Shown piece by piece: positions 9,901-18,201 of a stretch of 64,000 nucleotides of DNA. Within the stretch, counting starts at the first letter, position 1. Each line of letters opens with the position of its first letter. The stretch is taken from contig CALSOT010000006.1 in assembly GCA_943788045.1 (NCBI GenBank), positions 372,001 to 436,000 on the forward strand. Reading direction: 5' to 3'. Under the pieces are notes generated by a model. It worked only from the letters and a program-made list of their open reading frames with translations, searched no databases and was not told the DNA's origin. The DNA comes from an uncultured Polaribacter sp. Its GTDB lineage: Bacteria; Bacteroidota; Bacteroidia; Flavobacteriales; Flavobacteriaceae. The position numbers were made by a program, and so were the translations under genes.

Positions 9901-10044
9901 AAGTTTACAATTACTTTAGATGGAAAATGGTCGACAACGCTTTCAAAAAATGTACTTTCTGTTGATCATGTTAGTAAAGGAACCGTCATTTCTTTAGAAT
10001 TAAAAGATGGTCTATCTCACGAGATTACTTTAATGAAAAAATAG
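6985..10044 (+). CDS. PL8 chondroitin sulfate ABC-type lyase
   Basis: This enzyme would cleave chondroitin and dermatan sulfate by beta-elimination, leaving 4,5-unsaturated uronyl ends. The 1019 residues match the length of Proteus chondroitinase ABC I (about 1,000). Order: signal peptide (1-23, ending VYAQ), N-terminal beta-sandwich (about 25-185, FFDDIIFSQY), alpha-toroid (about 200-580), and C-terminal beta domains. The motif DGTAWHHNGHYPAYG carries His464 and Tyr471, spaced like the catalytic His501/Tyr508 of the Proteus enzyme, and GSSGRHP gives Arg524 for Arg560. Glu622 (SEIY) is a candidate for the fourth active-site residue. There is no lipobox and no T9SS domain, so it is probably periplasmic. 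It defines the likely substrate of the whole locus. Exo- versus endo-action is not determined. Confidence 0.93.
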   Translation: MLYLSKTKLFFILIFVAHVFVYAQNLPAVESFEDETALTTYKTKNSNLSTSEEHFRYGKKSLKWTWIGEANFSTSNFRLLTKKESPLAYGDHFPASPTLQLNFYNEIPQNQKITFSFKKNGQKEVWFDVVLNFKGWRTIWVPFYEMKGNAPKKGASIDYDTFQVSTMSKSGTLFFDDIIFSQYQDDRHQYPDEIVPFVKEGQDLAKDHWMPLISNYERIKNLQPKPISVATRMDLKKFEQKIDASQTIPSRYKVYINTLKEMFAELHLKLKDDKVIGPPLTFKRERQESYFNEVQQGKPVFNDIYDFGKVMKKLSNFHDRANAAEKKAIEEMLIIGAKYFLDQGWAAGSNGGTRHHIGYNVRDITEAFFNCRKLLYREGLLNEIARSLHWLFNIGMLLEDESKFHVNIDYLNTQSYYHLMLIFMFEKQEMQAAILSAYSKYISITLAQQKEEWGFKIDGTAWHHNGHYPAYGIGAFNNVPKVINTLARTRFRIRTEGHENFKKAFLASRIYSQKFNWGFGSSGRHPLEDNGIQKMKDRFLWMANAGDPVGKLKIDKDVAAAYLRLWGKEDLFNSSLFTEINGIQKEDVSGYYTFPYAALAVHRRDNWAAFIKGYNKYVWASEIYVASNRYGRYQSNGSIQLLNEQGEKGSGFQQKGWNWNRYPGTTVINLPLKELEPKMPLIMFRSEETFAGTAKLGGNGIFGMILNEGKGSNADGREVNVGFYGKLKAKKSVFSFGDKLICIGTNISSIDDKNSTQTNLFQTFLEAKKDKIFTSLGDVKKFSLKEEIPKNTEHKNWIIDNYGNGYHVLSNDIVHYQKVHQKSYHNKYSINTGKMNPKGKGAQETEGNFASAWINHGLAPKNASYQYVIYPFNNEDEIKSFGEKVKTDNSYNILKANETAHIVHDKTTNTTGYVIFEADKNLENGIIKSVSKPALIMAKKDDDNSTTLSIVQPDLNFEPKGSNRFINFSRPVKFTITLDGKWSTTLSKNVLSVDHVSKGTVISLELKDGLSHEITLMKK

Positions 10045-10199
10045 TGAAGAGTTATAAATTTATAACATGATTTTTCAAAATATTGGATCTTTAGGAGATT
10101 TGCTTCTTCCAAAAATTTGAAATAAAACACATGCTAAAAAAATAACCCAAGAGAATTTGTGAAATTTAAATGTGTAAGAAAAAATTCAAATTAAGAAAT

Positions 10200-11786
10200 A
10201 TGAAATTTAAAAATTATCATTTGTTTTGTTGTATTACAATTGCATCAGCAATAATAATTAGCTGTAAAACAAAACTTTCAGAAGAAAAAAATACATCAAA
10301 AGAAACTAAAAAACCAAACATTGTTTTTATTTACACTGATGATTTAGGCTATGGAGATATAAGTGCTTATGGAGCGACAGAAATTAAAACTCCAGCCATT
10401 GATAATTTAGCTAAAGAAGGTATTTTATTTAGCAACGCTTATGCAACTGCAGCCACTTGTACACCATCAAGATATTCTTTATTAACGGGAAATTATGCTT
10501 GGCGAAAAAAAGGAACAGGAGTTGCTAAAGGCGATGAAGCACTGCTAATTGATACTAAAAGAACCACATTACCAAACATTTTGCAAGGTGCTGGTTATCA
10601 AACAGGAATTGTTGGCAAATGGCATTTAGGTTTAGGAGATGAAAATGGCCCGAACTGGAATGGGAAAATTAGTCCCGGACCAATAGAAATCGGTTTTGAT
10701 TACTCCTATTTAATTCCTGCAACAGGAGATAGAGTTCCATGTGTTTTTGTAGAAAATCATCACATTGTAAATTTAGATCCAAATGACCCAATTACTGTAA
10801 ATTACCAAGAAAAAGTGGGTGACTGGCCAACAGGAAAAGAAAATCCAGAGTTATTAAAAATGAAAACTTCACAAGGTCATAATCATACAATTGTAAATGG
10901 AATTAGTAGAATTGGATACATGACTGGCGGAAAAGCTGCGCTGTGGGATGATGAAACTATAGCAAAAGAACTAGTTGATAAATCTAAAAAATTCATAAAT
11001 TATAATAAAGAAAAGCCTTTCTTCTTATTGCTTTCTACCCACGATATTCACGTACCGAGAATTGCCAACAAAATGTTTAAAGGTAAAAGTAGTTTAGGAC
11101 CAAGAGGTGATGTTATATTACAATTAGATTGGACAGTAAATGAAATTATAAAAACCTTAAAAGAACAAAATTTATTAAACAATACAATCATTGTTTTTTC
11201 AAGCGATAATGGCCCAGTTGTAGATGATGGTTATCAAGATAAAGCGCGAGAATTACTAGGAAATCACAACCCTGCAGGAGGATTACGAGGTGGGAAATAT
11301 AGTGCTTATAATGGTGGCAGTAAAATACCTTTAATTATTCGATGGCCAAATGGAAAAGGTAAAGGAACAGTTTCCAATGCCTTAGTAAGTCAAGTGGATT
11401 TTTTAACTTCTTTTGCAAAAATAGCAGGAGTTCATAAAATAAAAGAGGATGTTATAGATAGTCAAAATAGATTAGATGTATTTAAAGGTGATAATAAAAT
11501 CGGTAGAGCATCAATTATACAAGAAAGTTTTATGGGACCCATCTCTTTTTTAGAAGGTGATTGGAAATATATTGAGCCTTTGGATGGACCAAAATTAGTT
11601 CCATGGGGACCAATCATTGAAACAGGTTTTCAGATGGACCCCCAATTATACAATATCAAAAATGACGTTAAAGAGAAAAATAATCTAGCTTCAAAATATC
11701 CTGAAAAAGTTAAATATTTGAAAGAAAAGCTTTTGAATTTAAAAAAAGATGGGTTTAAAAATCAACACGAAGTAAATCTAAATTAA
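10200..11786 (+). CDS. S1 family sulfatase (lipoprotein)
   Basis: The ATG at 10200 starts a lipoprotein signal peptide with Cys22 (IIISCKTK); an ATG at 10170 adds ten residues before the signal and is less likely. KPNIVFIYTDDLGYGD holds the paired metal-binding aspartates, ATCTPSR is the formylglycine signature (Cys87), GKWHLG follows, and VFSSDNGPVV provides the second metal-binding set. A cysteine-type signature needs an anaerobic-type or FGE-type maturase, not present in this window. The gene follows the lyase by about 155 bp. Its place suggests removal of a 4-O or 6-O sulfate from N-acetylgalactosamine, but the S1 subfamily cannot be assigned by eye. Confidence 0.9.
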   Translation: MKFKNYHLFCCITIASAIIISCKTKLSEEKNTSKETKKPNIVFIYTDDLGYGDISAYGATEIKTPAIDNLAKEGILFSNAYATAATCTPSRYSLLTGNYAWRKKGTGVAKGDEALLIDTKRTTLPNILQGAGYQTGIVGKWHLGLGDENGPNWNGKISPGPIEIGFDYSYLIPATGDRVPCVFVENHHIVNLDPNDPITVNYQEKVGDWPTGKENPELLKMKTSQGHNHTIVNGISRIGYMTGGKAALWDDETIAKELVDKSKKFINYNKEKPFFLLLSTHDIHVPRIANKMFKGKSSLGPRGDVILQLDWTVNEIIKTLKEQNLLNNTIIVFSSDNGPVVDDGYQDKARELLGNHNPAGGLRGGKYSAYNGGSKIPLIIRWPNGKGKGTVSNALVSQVDFLTSFAKIAGVHKIKEDVIDSQNRLDVFKGDNKIGRASIIQESFMGPISFLEGDWKYIEPLDGPKLVPWGPIIETGFQMDPQLYNIKNDVKEKNNLASKYPEKVKYLKEKLLNLKKDGFKNQHEVNLN

Positions 11787-11900
11787 AAATTTACGAAGTA
11801 AAAATGGCTATTCTTACTTTTTTAAACAAACAGTTTTCTTTTAATTCAGCATATAAAACGTAAAAACAAATTTTTAATCTATTAATGTTAACAACAGCCT
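11787..11900. other. Non-coding gap after the sulfatase
   Basis: Together with the promoter that follows, this separates the chondroitinase operon from the TRAP operon (358 bp in total). No ORF, RNA or convincing terminator is visible here; the sequence is A/T-rich. Confidence 0.5.
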
Positions 11901-11962
11901 AGTATCCCCTCTTAATTGGGCAGTATTCCCCCTGTTTGTGAGTTAGTTTCTGCCTATTTTTA
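11901..11962 (+). promoter_or_regulatory. Promoter with 21-bp-spaced half-sites (site C), TRAP operon
   Basis: AGTATCCCCTCTT (11901-11913) is repeated as AGTATTCCCCCTG (11922-11934), again with a 21-bp period and 10 of 13 positions identical. A near-consensus -7 box TATTTTTA lies at 11955-11962, 22 bp after the second half-site's T, the same spacing as in sites A and D. The predicted leader before ATG 12145 is unusually long, about 175 nt, and contains a second direct repeat (AAACGGAT at 12090 and 12110). Confidence 0.7.
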
Positions 11963-12144
11963 TAAAAAAATAAAGATTTAATTAAACAGACGTCTACACA
12001 AAAAATAACTACAAAATATAATATCATAATTTAGAAAATTTAAAGTAGTAGAGGTCATTAGAAATAAAAGCTTGATTCCATTATTTTTAAAACGGATATA
12101 AAACTTAGTAAACGGATTAAAATAAATAAAAATATAATTTTAAA

Positions 12145-13125
12145 ATGAAAAAAAATATTTTATCCTCTTTAGTTCTTGTTTTTGTATTCGTTTTTAGTTC
12201 TTGCGAAACAAACAAGCAATACAAAACTATCAAGTTAGCACATGGTTTAGATATGAGTCATCCTGTGCATAAAGCAATGGTTTTTATGGGGCAAGAATTA
12301 GAAAAAAACTCTAATGGAACCTTAAAATTAGAAATTTACCCAAATCAGCAATTAGGTTCAGAGAGACAATGTTTAGAATTGTTGCAAATAGGAAGTTTAG
12401 ACATGACAAAAGTTTCTGCAGCAGTTATGGAAAATTTTTCTCCTAATATGAAAGTGTTAGGTTTACCTTTTTTATTTAAAAATAAAGAGCATACTTTTAG
12501 AGTGTTAGATGGTGAAGTTGGTAAAGAGTTACTTGATGGAGGTAAAAAATATTGGTTAAAAGGGTTGGGATATTATGATGCAGGCAGTAGAAGTTTTTAC
12601 ACCAAAACTGAATCTGTTTTAAAACCGAAAAATTTAGAAGGTTTAAAAATTAGAGTTATGGAAAGTGTTACTGCTATGAATATGGTAACTAGTCTTGGAG
12701 GATCTCCAACACCAATTTCATATGGAGAATTGTATACCGCTCTGCAACAAGGTGTTGTGGATGGCGCAGAAAACAACCCACCTTCCTTTTATTTATCAAG
12801 ACATTATGAAGTATGTAAATTCTATTCTTTAGACGAGCATACAACCATACCAGATGTATTAATTATGAGCACCCATTTATGGGATAAATTATCATCAAAA
12901 GAAAAATTTTGGATGCAAAAATCAGCAAATGCTTCTATAAAATATCAAAGAAACTTATGGGCAAAAGCAGAAACAGAAGCTATTGAAGCAGTAAAAAAAG
13001 CAGGTGTTACTGTTGTAAAACCTGATAAATCCTTATTTCAAGAAAAAGTTTCTTCTATGTATGATGATTACAAAAGCAACAAAGAAATTTATAATTTGAT
13101 TACTAGAATAAAATCAACTAGATAA
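12145..13125 (+). CDS. TRAP transporter substrate-binding protein (DctP family), lipoprotein
   Basis: DctP-type proteins deliver carboxylated ligands to a sodium-driven TRAP membrane complex. The 326-residue product has a lipobox cysteine at residue 20 (FSSCETN), so it is tethered rather than free. Family landmarks are LAHGLDMSHPVHKAM, GSERQCLELLQIGSLDM, the segment LEGLKIRVMES with the arginine that clamps the ligand carboxylate, and LQQGVVDGAENNP. The two membrane subunits follow directly. Next to a chondroitin lyase and a GH88 enzyme, an unsaturated uronic acid or its keto form is the most reasonable ligand, but this is inference. TRAP systems for hexuronates are established in other bacteria. 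Confidence 0.92.
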   Translation: MKKNILSSLVLVFVFVFSSCETNKQYKTIKLAHGLDMSHPVHKAMVFMGQELEKNSNGTLKLEIYPNQQLGSERQCLELLQIGSLDMTKVSAAVMENFSPNMKVLGLPFLFKNKEHTFRVLDGEVGKELLDGGKKYWLKGLGYYDAGSRSFYTKTESVLKPKNLEGLKIRVMESVTAMNMVTSLGGSPTPISYGELYTALQQGVVDGAENNPPSFYLSRHYEVCKFYSLDEHTTIPDVLIMSTHLWDKLSSKEKFWMQKSANASIKYQRNLWAKAETEAIEAVKKAGVTVVKPDKSLFQEKVSSMYDDYKSNKEIYNLITRIKSTR

Positions 13126-13159
13126 CAGAGAAAATTTTATTTGCAAAACAATATTTAAG

Positions 13160-13624
13160 ATGAAATTCAGAAAAAAAATTGATACAATATTAGGAATCTC
13201 ACTCGCCATAATTATGGGAATAATGGTTGTAAATGTCTTATGGCAAGTATTTACGCGTTTTGTGATAGGTACACCAAGTTCTTTTACAGATGAACTTGCA
13301 CGTTATTTAATGATTTGGGTTGGAGTTCTTGGAGCTGCATACATTTCTGGCAGAAAAATGCATGTCGCAATAGACTTGTTGCCTACTAAACTTAATAAGG
13401 AAGGACAGAATAAACTAAAAATTTTTATAAACTGTATTATTATTCTGTTCTGTTTTTTCGCTCTAGTGGGCGGTGGTATTAGATTAGTTTACATCACTTT
13501 CACTTTAGAACAATATTCACCAGCTTTACAAATACCTTTAGCTCTTGTTTATTTAGTGATTCCTATTAGTGGAATTTTAATCATATACTACAAAATTACT
13601 GATATTTTATACAAACAATTATAA
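13160..13624 (+). CDS. TRAP transporter small permease (DctQ family)
   Basis: This 154-residue protein has four predicted membrane segments, the standard DctQ topology. It carries the typical features WQVFTRFVIGTPSSFTDELARYLMIWVG and GRKMHVAIDLLP (quoted in shortened form: the TDELARYLMIW and HVAIDLL blocks). It lies 34 bp after the binding protein, and its TAA overlaps the ATG of the large permease by one base, so translation is probably coupled. DctQ is required for function but its exact role is not settled. Confidence 0.92.
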   Translation: MKFRKKIDTILGISLAIIMGIMVVNVLWQVFTRFVIGTPSSFTDELARYLMIWVGVLGAAYISGRKMHVAIDLLPTKLNKEGQNKLKIFINCIIILFCFFALVGGGIRLVYITFTLEQYSPALQIPLALVYLVIPISGILIIYYKITDILYKQL

Positions 13625-14922
13625 TGGAATATTTACCAATACTCGTTTTAATTTTTAGTTTTTTAACTCTTTTGTTAATAGGTGTTCCTGTAGCGTGGAG
13701 TATTGCTATATCGTCATTACTAACAATGACGGTGAGTATTCCTTTTATACCAGCCTTAACAACAGTTTCACAAAGAATCGCAACAGGTTTAGATAGTTTT
13801 GCACTCCTCGCTATTCCGTTTTTTGTCCTCTCAGGACAATTAATGAACAAAGGAGGAATCGCACATCGTTTAATAGATTTTGCTAAAACTTTGGTAGGAT
13901 CGCTTCCCGGAGGGTTGGCTTTAATCAATGTAATTGCAGCTATGCTAATGGGCTCTATTGCTGGTTCTGCAATGGCATCAGCATCAGCAATGGGCAGTAT
14001 TTTAGGCCCAGAAATGGAAAAAGAGGGTTATTCAAAAGAATTTGGAGTCGCCGTAAATATAACATCCTCTACTGTAGGTTTAATTATTCCACCAAGTAAT
14101 GTTCTTATAGTTTACTCATTAGCTAGTGGAGGTGTTTCTATAGCAGCGCTTTTTATTGCTGGTTATATTCCTGGTATTTTAACGGGGTTGCTTTTAATGT
14201 TAGTAGCCTCCTTTTGGGCAAAAAAGAAAGGATATAAAGTTGGTAAAAGAAGTACCCTAAAAGAAGTAGGCAAAACTTTTATCAAGGCGTTTCCAAGTTT
14301 AATGTTATTATTTGTGGTAATTGGAGGAATTGTTGCTGGTATTTTTACGGCTACAGAAGCATCAGCAGTGGCTGTGCTATATACATTACTTTTAGGGTTT
14401 TATTATAAAGAAATAAAAATTAATAATTTACCTCAAATATTATTAGATTCTTGCGGAACTACTGCTATTGTAATGCTGTTAATTGGTGCTTCAATGAGCA
14501 TGTCCTGGGTAATGTCTTACGAAAACATTCCTCAAGATATTAGTAACTTGTTGTTATCTTTAAGTGATAATCCAATCGTTATACTTTTAATCATAAATTT
14601 ACTTTTATTATTTGTTGGTATTTTTATGGATATGACTCCAGCGGTTTTAATTTTTACCCCCATCTTTCTACCAATTATTACAAAATTAAATATGGATCCC
14701 ATTCAATTTGGAATTGTAATGGTTTTAAATTTGTGTGTTGGCTTATGCACACCACCTGTGGGCTCCGTGCTCTTTGTTGGTGTTGGTGTTGCAAATACAA
14801 CCATAGAAAAAGTCATTAAACCTCTACTCCCATTATTTTTTGCAATGATAGTTTCTTTATTTTTAGTAACTTATTTCTCAGAATTAAGTCTTTGGTTGCC
14901 AAGAATGTTTGGTTTATTGTAA
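13624..14922 (+). CDS. TRAP transporter large permease (DctM family)
   Basis: At 432 residues with about twelve hydrophobic segments, this is the channel-forming DctM subunit that couples solute uptake to a sodium gradient. Recognisable blocks include GVPVAWSIAISS near the start, LLAIPFFVLSGQLMNKGG, GSIAGSAMASASAMGS, IIPPSNVLIVYSLASGG, and FVGIFMDMTPAVLIFTPIFLP near the end in shortened form. It forms a complete TRAP system with the two preceding genes. No terminator was identified within the first 100 bp downstream. Confidence 0.94.
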   Translation: MEYLPILVLIFSFLTLLLIGVPVAWSIAISSLLTMTVSIPFIPALTTVSQRIATGLDSFALLAIPFFVLSGQLMNKGGIAHRLIDFAKTLVGSLPGGLALINVIAAMLMGSIAGSAMASASAMGSILGPEMEKEGYSKEFGVAVNITSSTVGLIIPPSNVLIVYSLASGGVSIAALFIAGYIPGILTGLLLMLVASFWAKKKGYKVGKRSTLKEVGKTFIKAFPSLMLLFVVIGGIVAGIFTATEASAVAVLYTLLLGFYYKEIKINNLPQILLDSCGTTAIVMLLIGASMSMSWVMSYENIPQDISNLLLSLSDNPIVILLIINLLLLFVGIFMDMTPAVLIFTPIFLPIITKLNMDPIQFGIVMVLNLCVGLCTPPVGSVLFVGVGVANTTIEKVIKPLLPLFFAMIVSLFLVTYFSELSLWLPRMFGLL

Positions 14923-15217
14923 GATGATAAAGTCAGTTTAAAACTAGATTTTACAGTCCATATTTTAAATATGGAAGTGTTAGTTATAGTTATGGTCTAA
15001 GAAAAGGAAATAATTCAGCCAAAAAAGAGTAAATCACAATTCGTAAATAAGTTTACCTTAAAAACATATAGCTTTTTTATGATAACAATTTAAATTACTA
15101 TTCAAATTTTGTGAAATTTAGATCTAACTTAACATACAGAAAAACGAAACTTTCATATTCCTCTTCTTTTATCTTTTACCCATTAATAATCAGTAAAAAA
15201 TTACATTGAAAGTACAA
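14923..15217. other. Non-coding gap between TRAP operon and adhesin
   Basis: No ORF of useful length, RNA gene or clear terminator hairpin is visible. The promoter of the next gene begins at 15218. Confidence 0.5.
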
Positions 15218-15277
15218 TAAACCTCCTTATTTGAATTGGTATCCCCCTAAAAAAAACATGAACTATCTGTATTTTTG
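15218..15277 (+). promoter_or_regulatory. Promoter with 21-bp-spaced half-sites (site D), adhesin gene
   Basis: CCTCCTTA (15222-15229) recurs 21 bp later as CCCCCTAA (15243-15250), and a perfect -7 box TATTTTTG follows at 15270-15277, 22 bp after the T of the second half-site. The arrangement matches sites A, B and C. The transcript would start near 15283, giving a short leader before ATG 15300. Confidence 0.65.
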
Positions 15278-15299
15278 AGAAAACTCAAAAATGTACAGG

Positions 15300-17946
15300 A
15301 TGAAAAAAATTACAATTAAAAAGGCATTGATACTGCTTGCTTTTATTTTTATAGGGAGTACAACATTTGCTCAAATTCAGCCAGCAGGAACTTGGTCTGC
15401 TATTGGAGATGTTACCATTTCCAAAGTAACAACGGATGCTGACAATGGAGATGGTGCAGGAGACGGTGCACTAAATATAGATGGTACAACATCTACAGTT
15501 GGTCAAGGGATCTTATTTACTTTTGATGGGACCATGCAAGAAGGGAATACCTATGCGATCAATTCACATATGTTTAATTCTAATGGCTCTTATGTTAAAG
15601 TAAGAGTTACGCTTCATAACAAAACAGATGACACGGAATTGGCGGTAGATGTAGACGGTGGAACAATCATGCAAAATGGAGATGTACATAATATTGATTT
15701 CTCGTATACAGCTATTGCATCTGATGCAGGCGATGTATTAGAGTTGCGTTACACCAGAAATGACGATGGAAATACTGCGCGTAACTTTAATGTGGATAAC
15801 GCTATTTTGAATGGAAATACGCTAGGAGCCAGAACCCTTATATATTCAGAAGATTTTAGATATGCAAATACAGGAAGAGGCTTTGAAGCAAAAATAATGA
15901 GTGATGGAGGTCATTCTACTCCTGGTAATATACTCACAAGATTAAATGATATTCCTGACTCAGCAGACAGTAATAACCTTTTTGATCCTTCTATAGATAG
16001 AGAAGCTAACAGAATACCAAACGGAGCAGTAAGAGATCAGAAAGTAATCTCTACATCGGGTAGTGACAACACTACCAATTATGCTGTGGATGCCTATGCA
16101 GTGTTTACAACCTTAGATTTAACGGATGCAAATACACTGATAAATCCAAGTGATGATTATGTATATGCAAGTTTTTGGACTCAAAGAAGATATGGAGATG
16201 GAGATATCGCAACTGTTACAGTAAGAGCAGCAACTAATTATACAGGAGATCCTAGCACCACTACTTGGACAACCTTGCCTTTGCATTCAGGAAAATTAGG
16301 AGATTCTTCAGATGGCAGAAAATATGTGAAAGCGATGGTAGATTTAAGTGCTTACAATGGGAGTACAACAGTTACATTAGCAATAAGATATCTTGGAAGT
16401 TCAAGTGCATATTCCGGATCAAACAGAAATGGTACTTTTTACATCTCTGACTTGCAATTTATAGCCCAAGAAACACCTGTAAAAAATGTTTGGAACGGTA
16501 ACTCAGATTCAGATTTAAGTAAGCCTGCAAACTGGGATACCAAAGCAGCACCAGTAGATACAAACAATAACTTAGTAATCCCTGGAGGTTTATCAAACTA
16601 TCCAACAGCTACAACCGCTTTAACGGTAAATAGTTTGACTTTAGAATCTGGCGCTTCTTTTATTACTACATCTACCTTAACTGGTAATGTAACCTACAAC
16701 AGAAATCTAGGATCAGAAAACTGGTATTTGGTATCAAGCCCCGTTGCTGGAGAAACATATGACGATGCTTATGTTGCTGCAAATTCTTTAGCTATCAATG
16801 GTGCAAATAATGCTATTAGTACTTATGTACCTGCAGAGTGATAGTTGGTCTTATATGCAAACTGCTGATGCCGCTGCTAATTTTAACGCAGGACAAGGAT
16901 ATTCTGTTCGTTTAGCAGACTGGTCAAAGTACAGGAGATATTTCATTTACAGGAACTATAAATACCGCAAGTGTAGAGACCCCTTCTCTTGCAGTTGGGT
17001 TTAATTTATTAGGGAATCCATATACATCTTATGTAAATAGTGCAACTTTTTTAGGTGCAGCCACTAGTGCTAATCTAGATCAAACTCAAATTTGGTTGTG
17101 GAATCAAGCTACCGGTATGTATGAGGTTAAAACATCTGGGAGATGCTTGGGTATTGGCTCCAGGACAAGGTTTCTTTGTAAATGCTACGTCAGCAGGAAC
17201 CGTTACTTTTGATGAAAGTAATCAAGCTGCAACGGGGAATGCTTTTCAAAAGAGTGCAAAAACTGAAGTGAAGTTAGTATTATCAGATGGCGAAAACAAT
17301 CGTTTTGCAAAACTTAATTTTGGTGATAATTTTAGCAAAGGATATGACTATGGTTGGGAAGGAGAAACATTTGGAGGGATTCCAAACTCTTTATCAATTT
17401 TTACATCTTTATTAAATGATAATGTTGGTAAAAGATACCAAGTACAATCTTTACCAAATTCAGATTATGAGAGTATGGTTGTTCCTGTGGGTATAACTGC
17501 AGCTGTTAATAAAGAAATTACTTTTTCTGCTGAAGCTTTAAATTTACCTGAGGATCTTAAAGTATTTTTAGAAGATAGAAGCAACAATACTTTTACTCGC
17601 TTAGACGAGGCTAATACAACGTATAAAGTTACTTTAGATGAAAAATTAGATGGTGTTGGACGTTTTTATGTACATACAACTCAAAGTGCTTTATCTATTG
17701 ATAATGTAGCATTAACTGGAGTAAGTATTTTTAAAGCAAATGCTACTACATTAAGAGTAACAGGTTTACAACAAGGTAAAGCATCTATCTCTTTATTTAA
17801 TGTTTTAGGCAAACAAGTAATGAGTACTTCTTTTGAAGCAAATGAGTAATACAGATATTTCTTTACCTAAATTAGCAACGGGTGTTTATTTTGCACAAGT
17901 GCAAACAGCAACCGGGAAATTAAGTAAAAAAATCATTTTAGAATAA
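15300..17946 (+). pseudogene. Large T9SS surface protein (adhesin-like), broken by about four small indels
   Basis: The ATG at 15300 starts a signal peptide (MKKITIKKALILLAF, ending TTFAQ); ATG 15291 is nine bases upstream. Reading across frames gives about 880 residues. Residues 20-175 look like a galactose-binding carbohydrate-binding domain; 180-390 repeat the EDFRY...GTFYISD module of the 1789 gene; then comes a module with WYLVSSPVAGE, GQGYSVRL, LLGNPYTSYVN, IWLWN and APGQGFFVN, followed by an extracellular beta domain and a T9SS sorting end (FNVLGKQVMS, then ATGVYFAQVQ and KKIILE). Frame changes lie near 16837 (two bases lost), 16928 (one A gained), 17141 (one G gained) and 17846. Domain sequence is otherwise undamaged. 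Same regulatory motif as the chondroitinase operon, so it is probably a surface glycan-binding component. Confidence 0.8.
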
Positions 17947-17974
17947 GTAACGAGAATTTAAAAGAAGATAGATC

Positions 17975-18143
17975 ATGAAAAAAAATATAGAAAATAATCA
18001 AGAAATTACTCGTAAAGAAGCTAGTTAAAAAAATTGGTACTTATGGTAAATATGCAGCGTTAACTGCATTGGGTACTTATTTAGTATTGAATCCACAGAA
18101 AGCGCAAGCACAAAGCCCTGAAGACCCAGGAACAGGCTTTTAA
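17975..18143 (+). pseudogene. Small signal-peptide-like protein gene next to the adhesin, frameshifted
   Basis: ATG 17975 begins MKKNIENNQEITRKEA and meets a stop at 18026. Removing two bases near 18023 (GCTAGTTAAAA to GCTTTAAAA) restores a 55-residue protein ending GTGF at the TAA 18141-18143. It has a basic start with an RK pair, a hydrophobic stretch (YAALTALGTYLVL) and AQAQ, which looks like a signal-peptidase site; only about nine residues (SPEDPGTGF) would remain after cleavage. It resembles short unnamed proteins I associate with flavobacterial T9SS genes, but I have no family name. It lies 28 bp after the adhesin and before a terminator, so it is the last gene of that unit. Confidence 0.6.
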
Positions 18144-18164
18144 CATACATTTCTTAAATTAAAA

Positions 18165-18201
18165 AACAGGGTTAAGTTATTGCTAATTTAACCCTGTTTT
18201 T
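18165..18201 (+). terminator. Rho-independent terminator
   Basis: AACAGGGTTAA (18165-18175) pairs with TTAACCCTGTT (18188-18198), followed by a T-run. It ends the adhesin/small-gene transcript and marks the end of the PUL. Confidence 0.88.
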
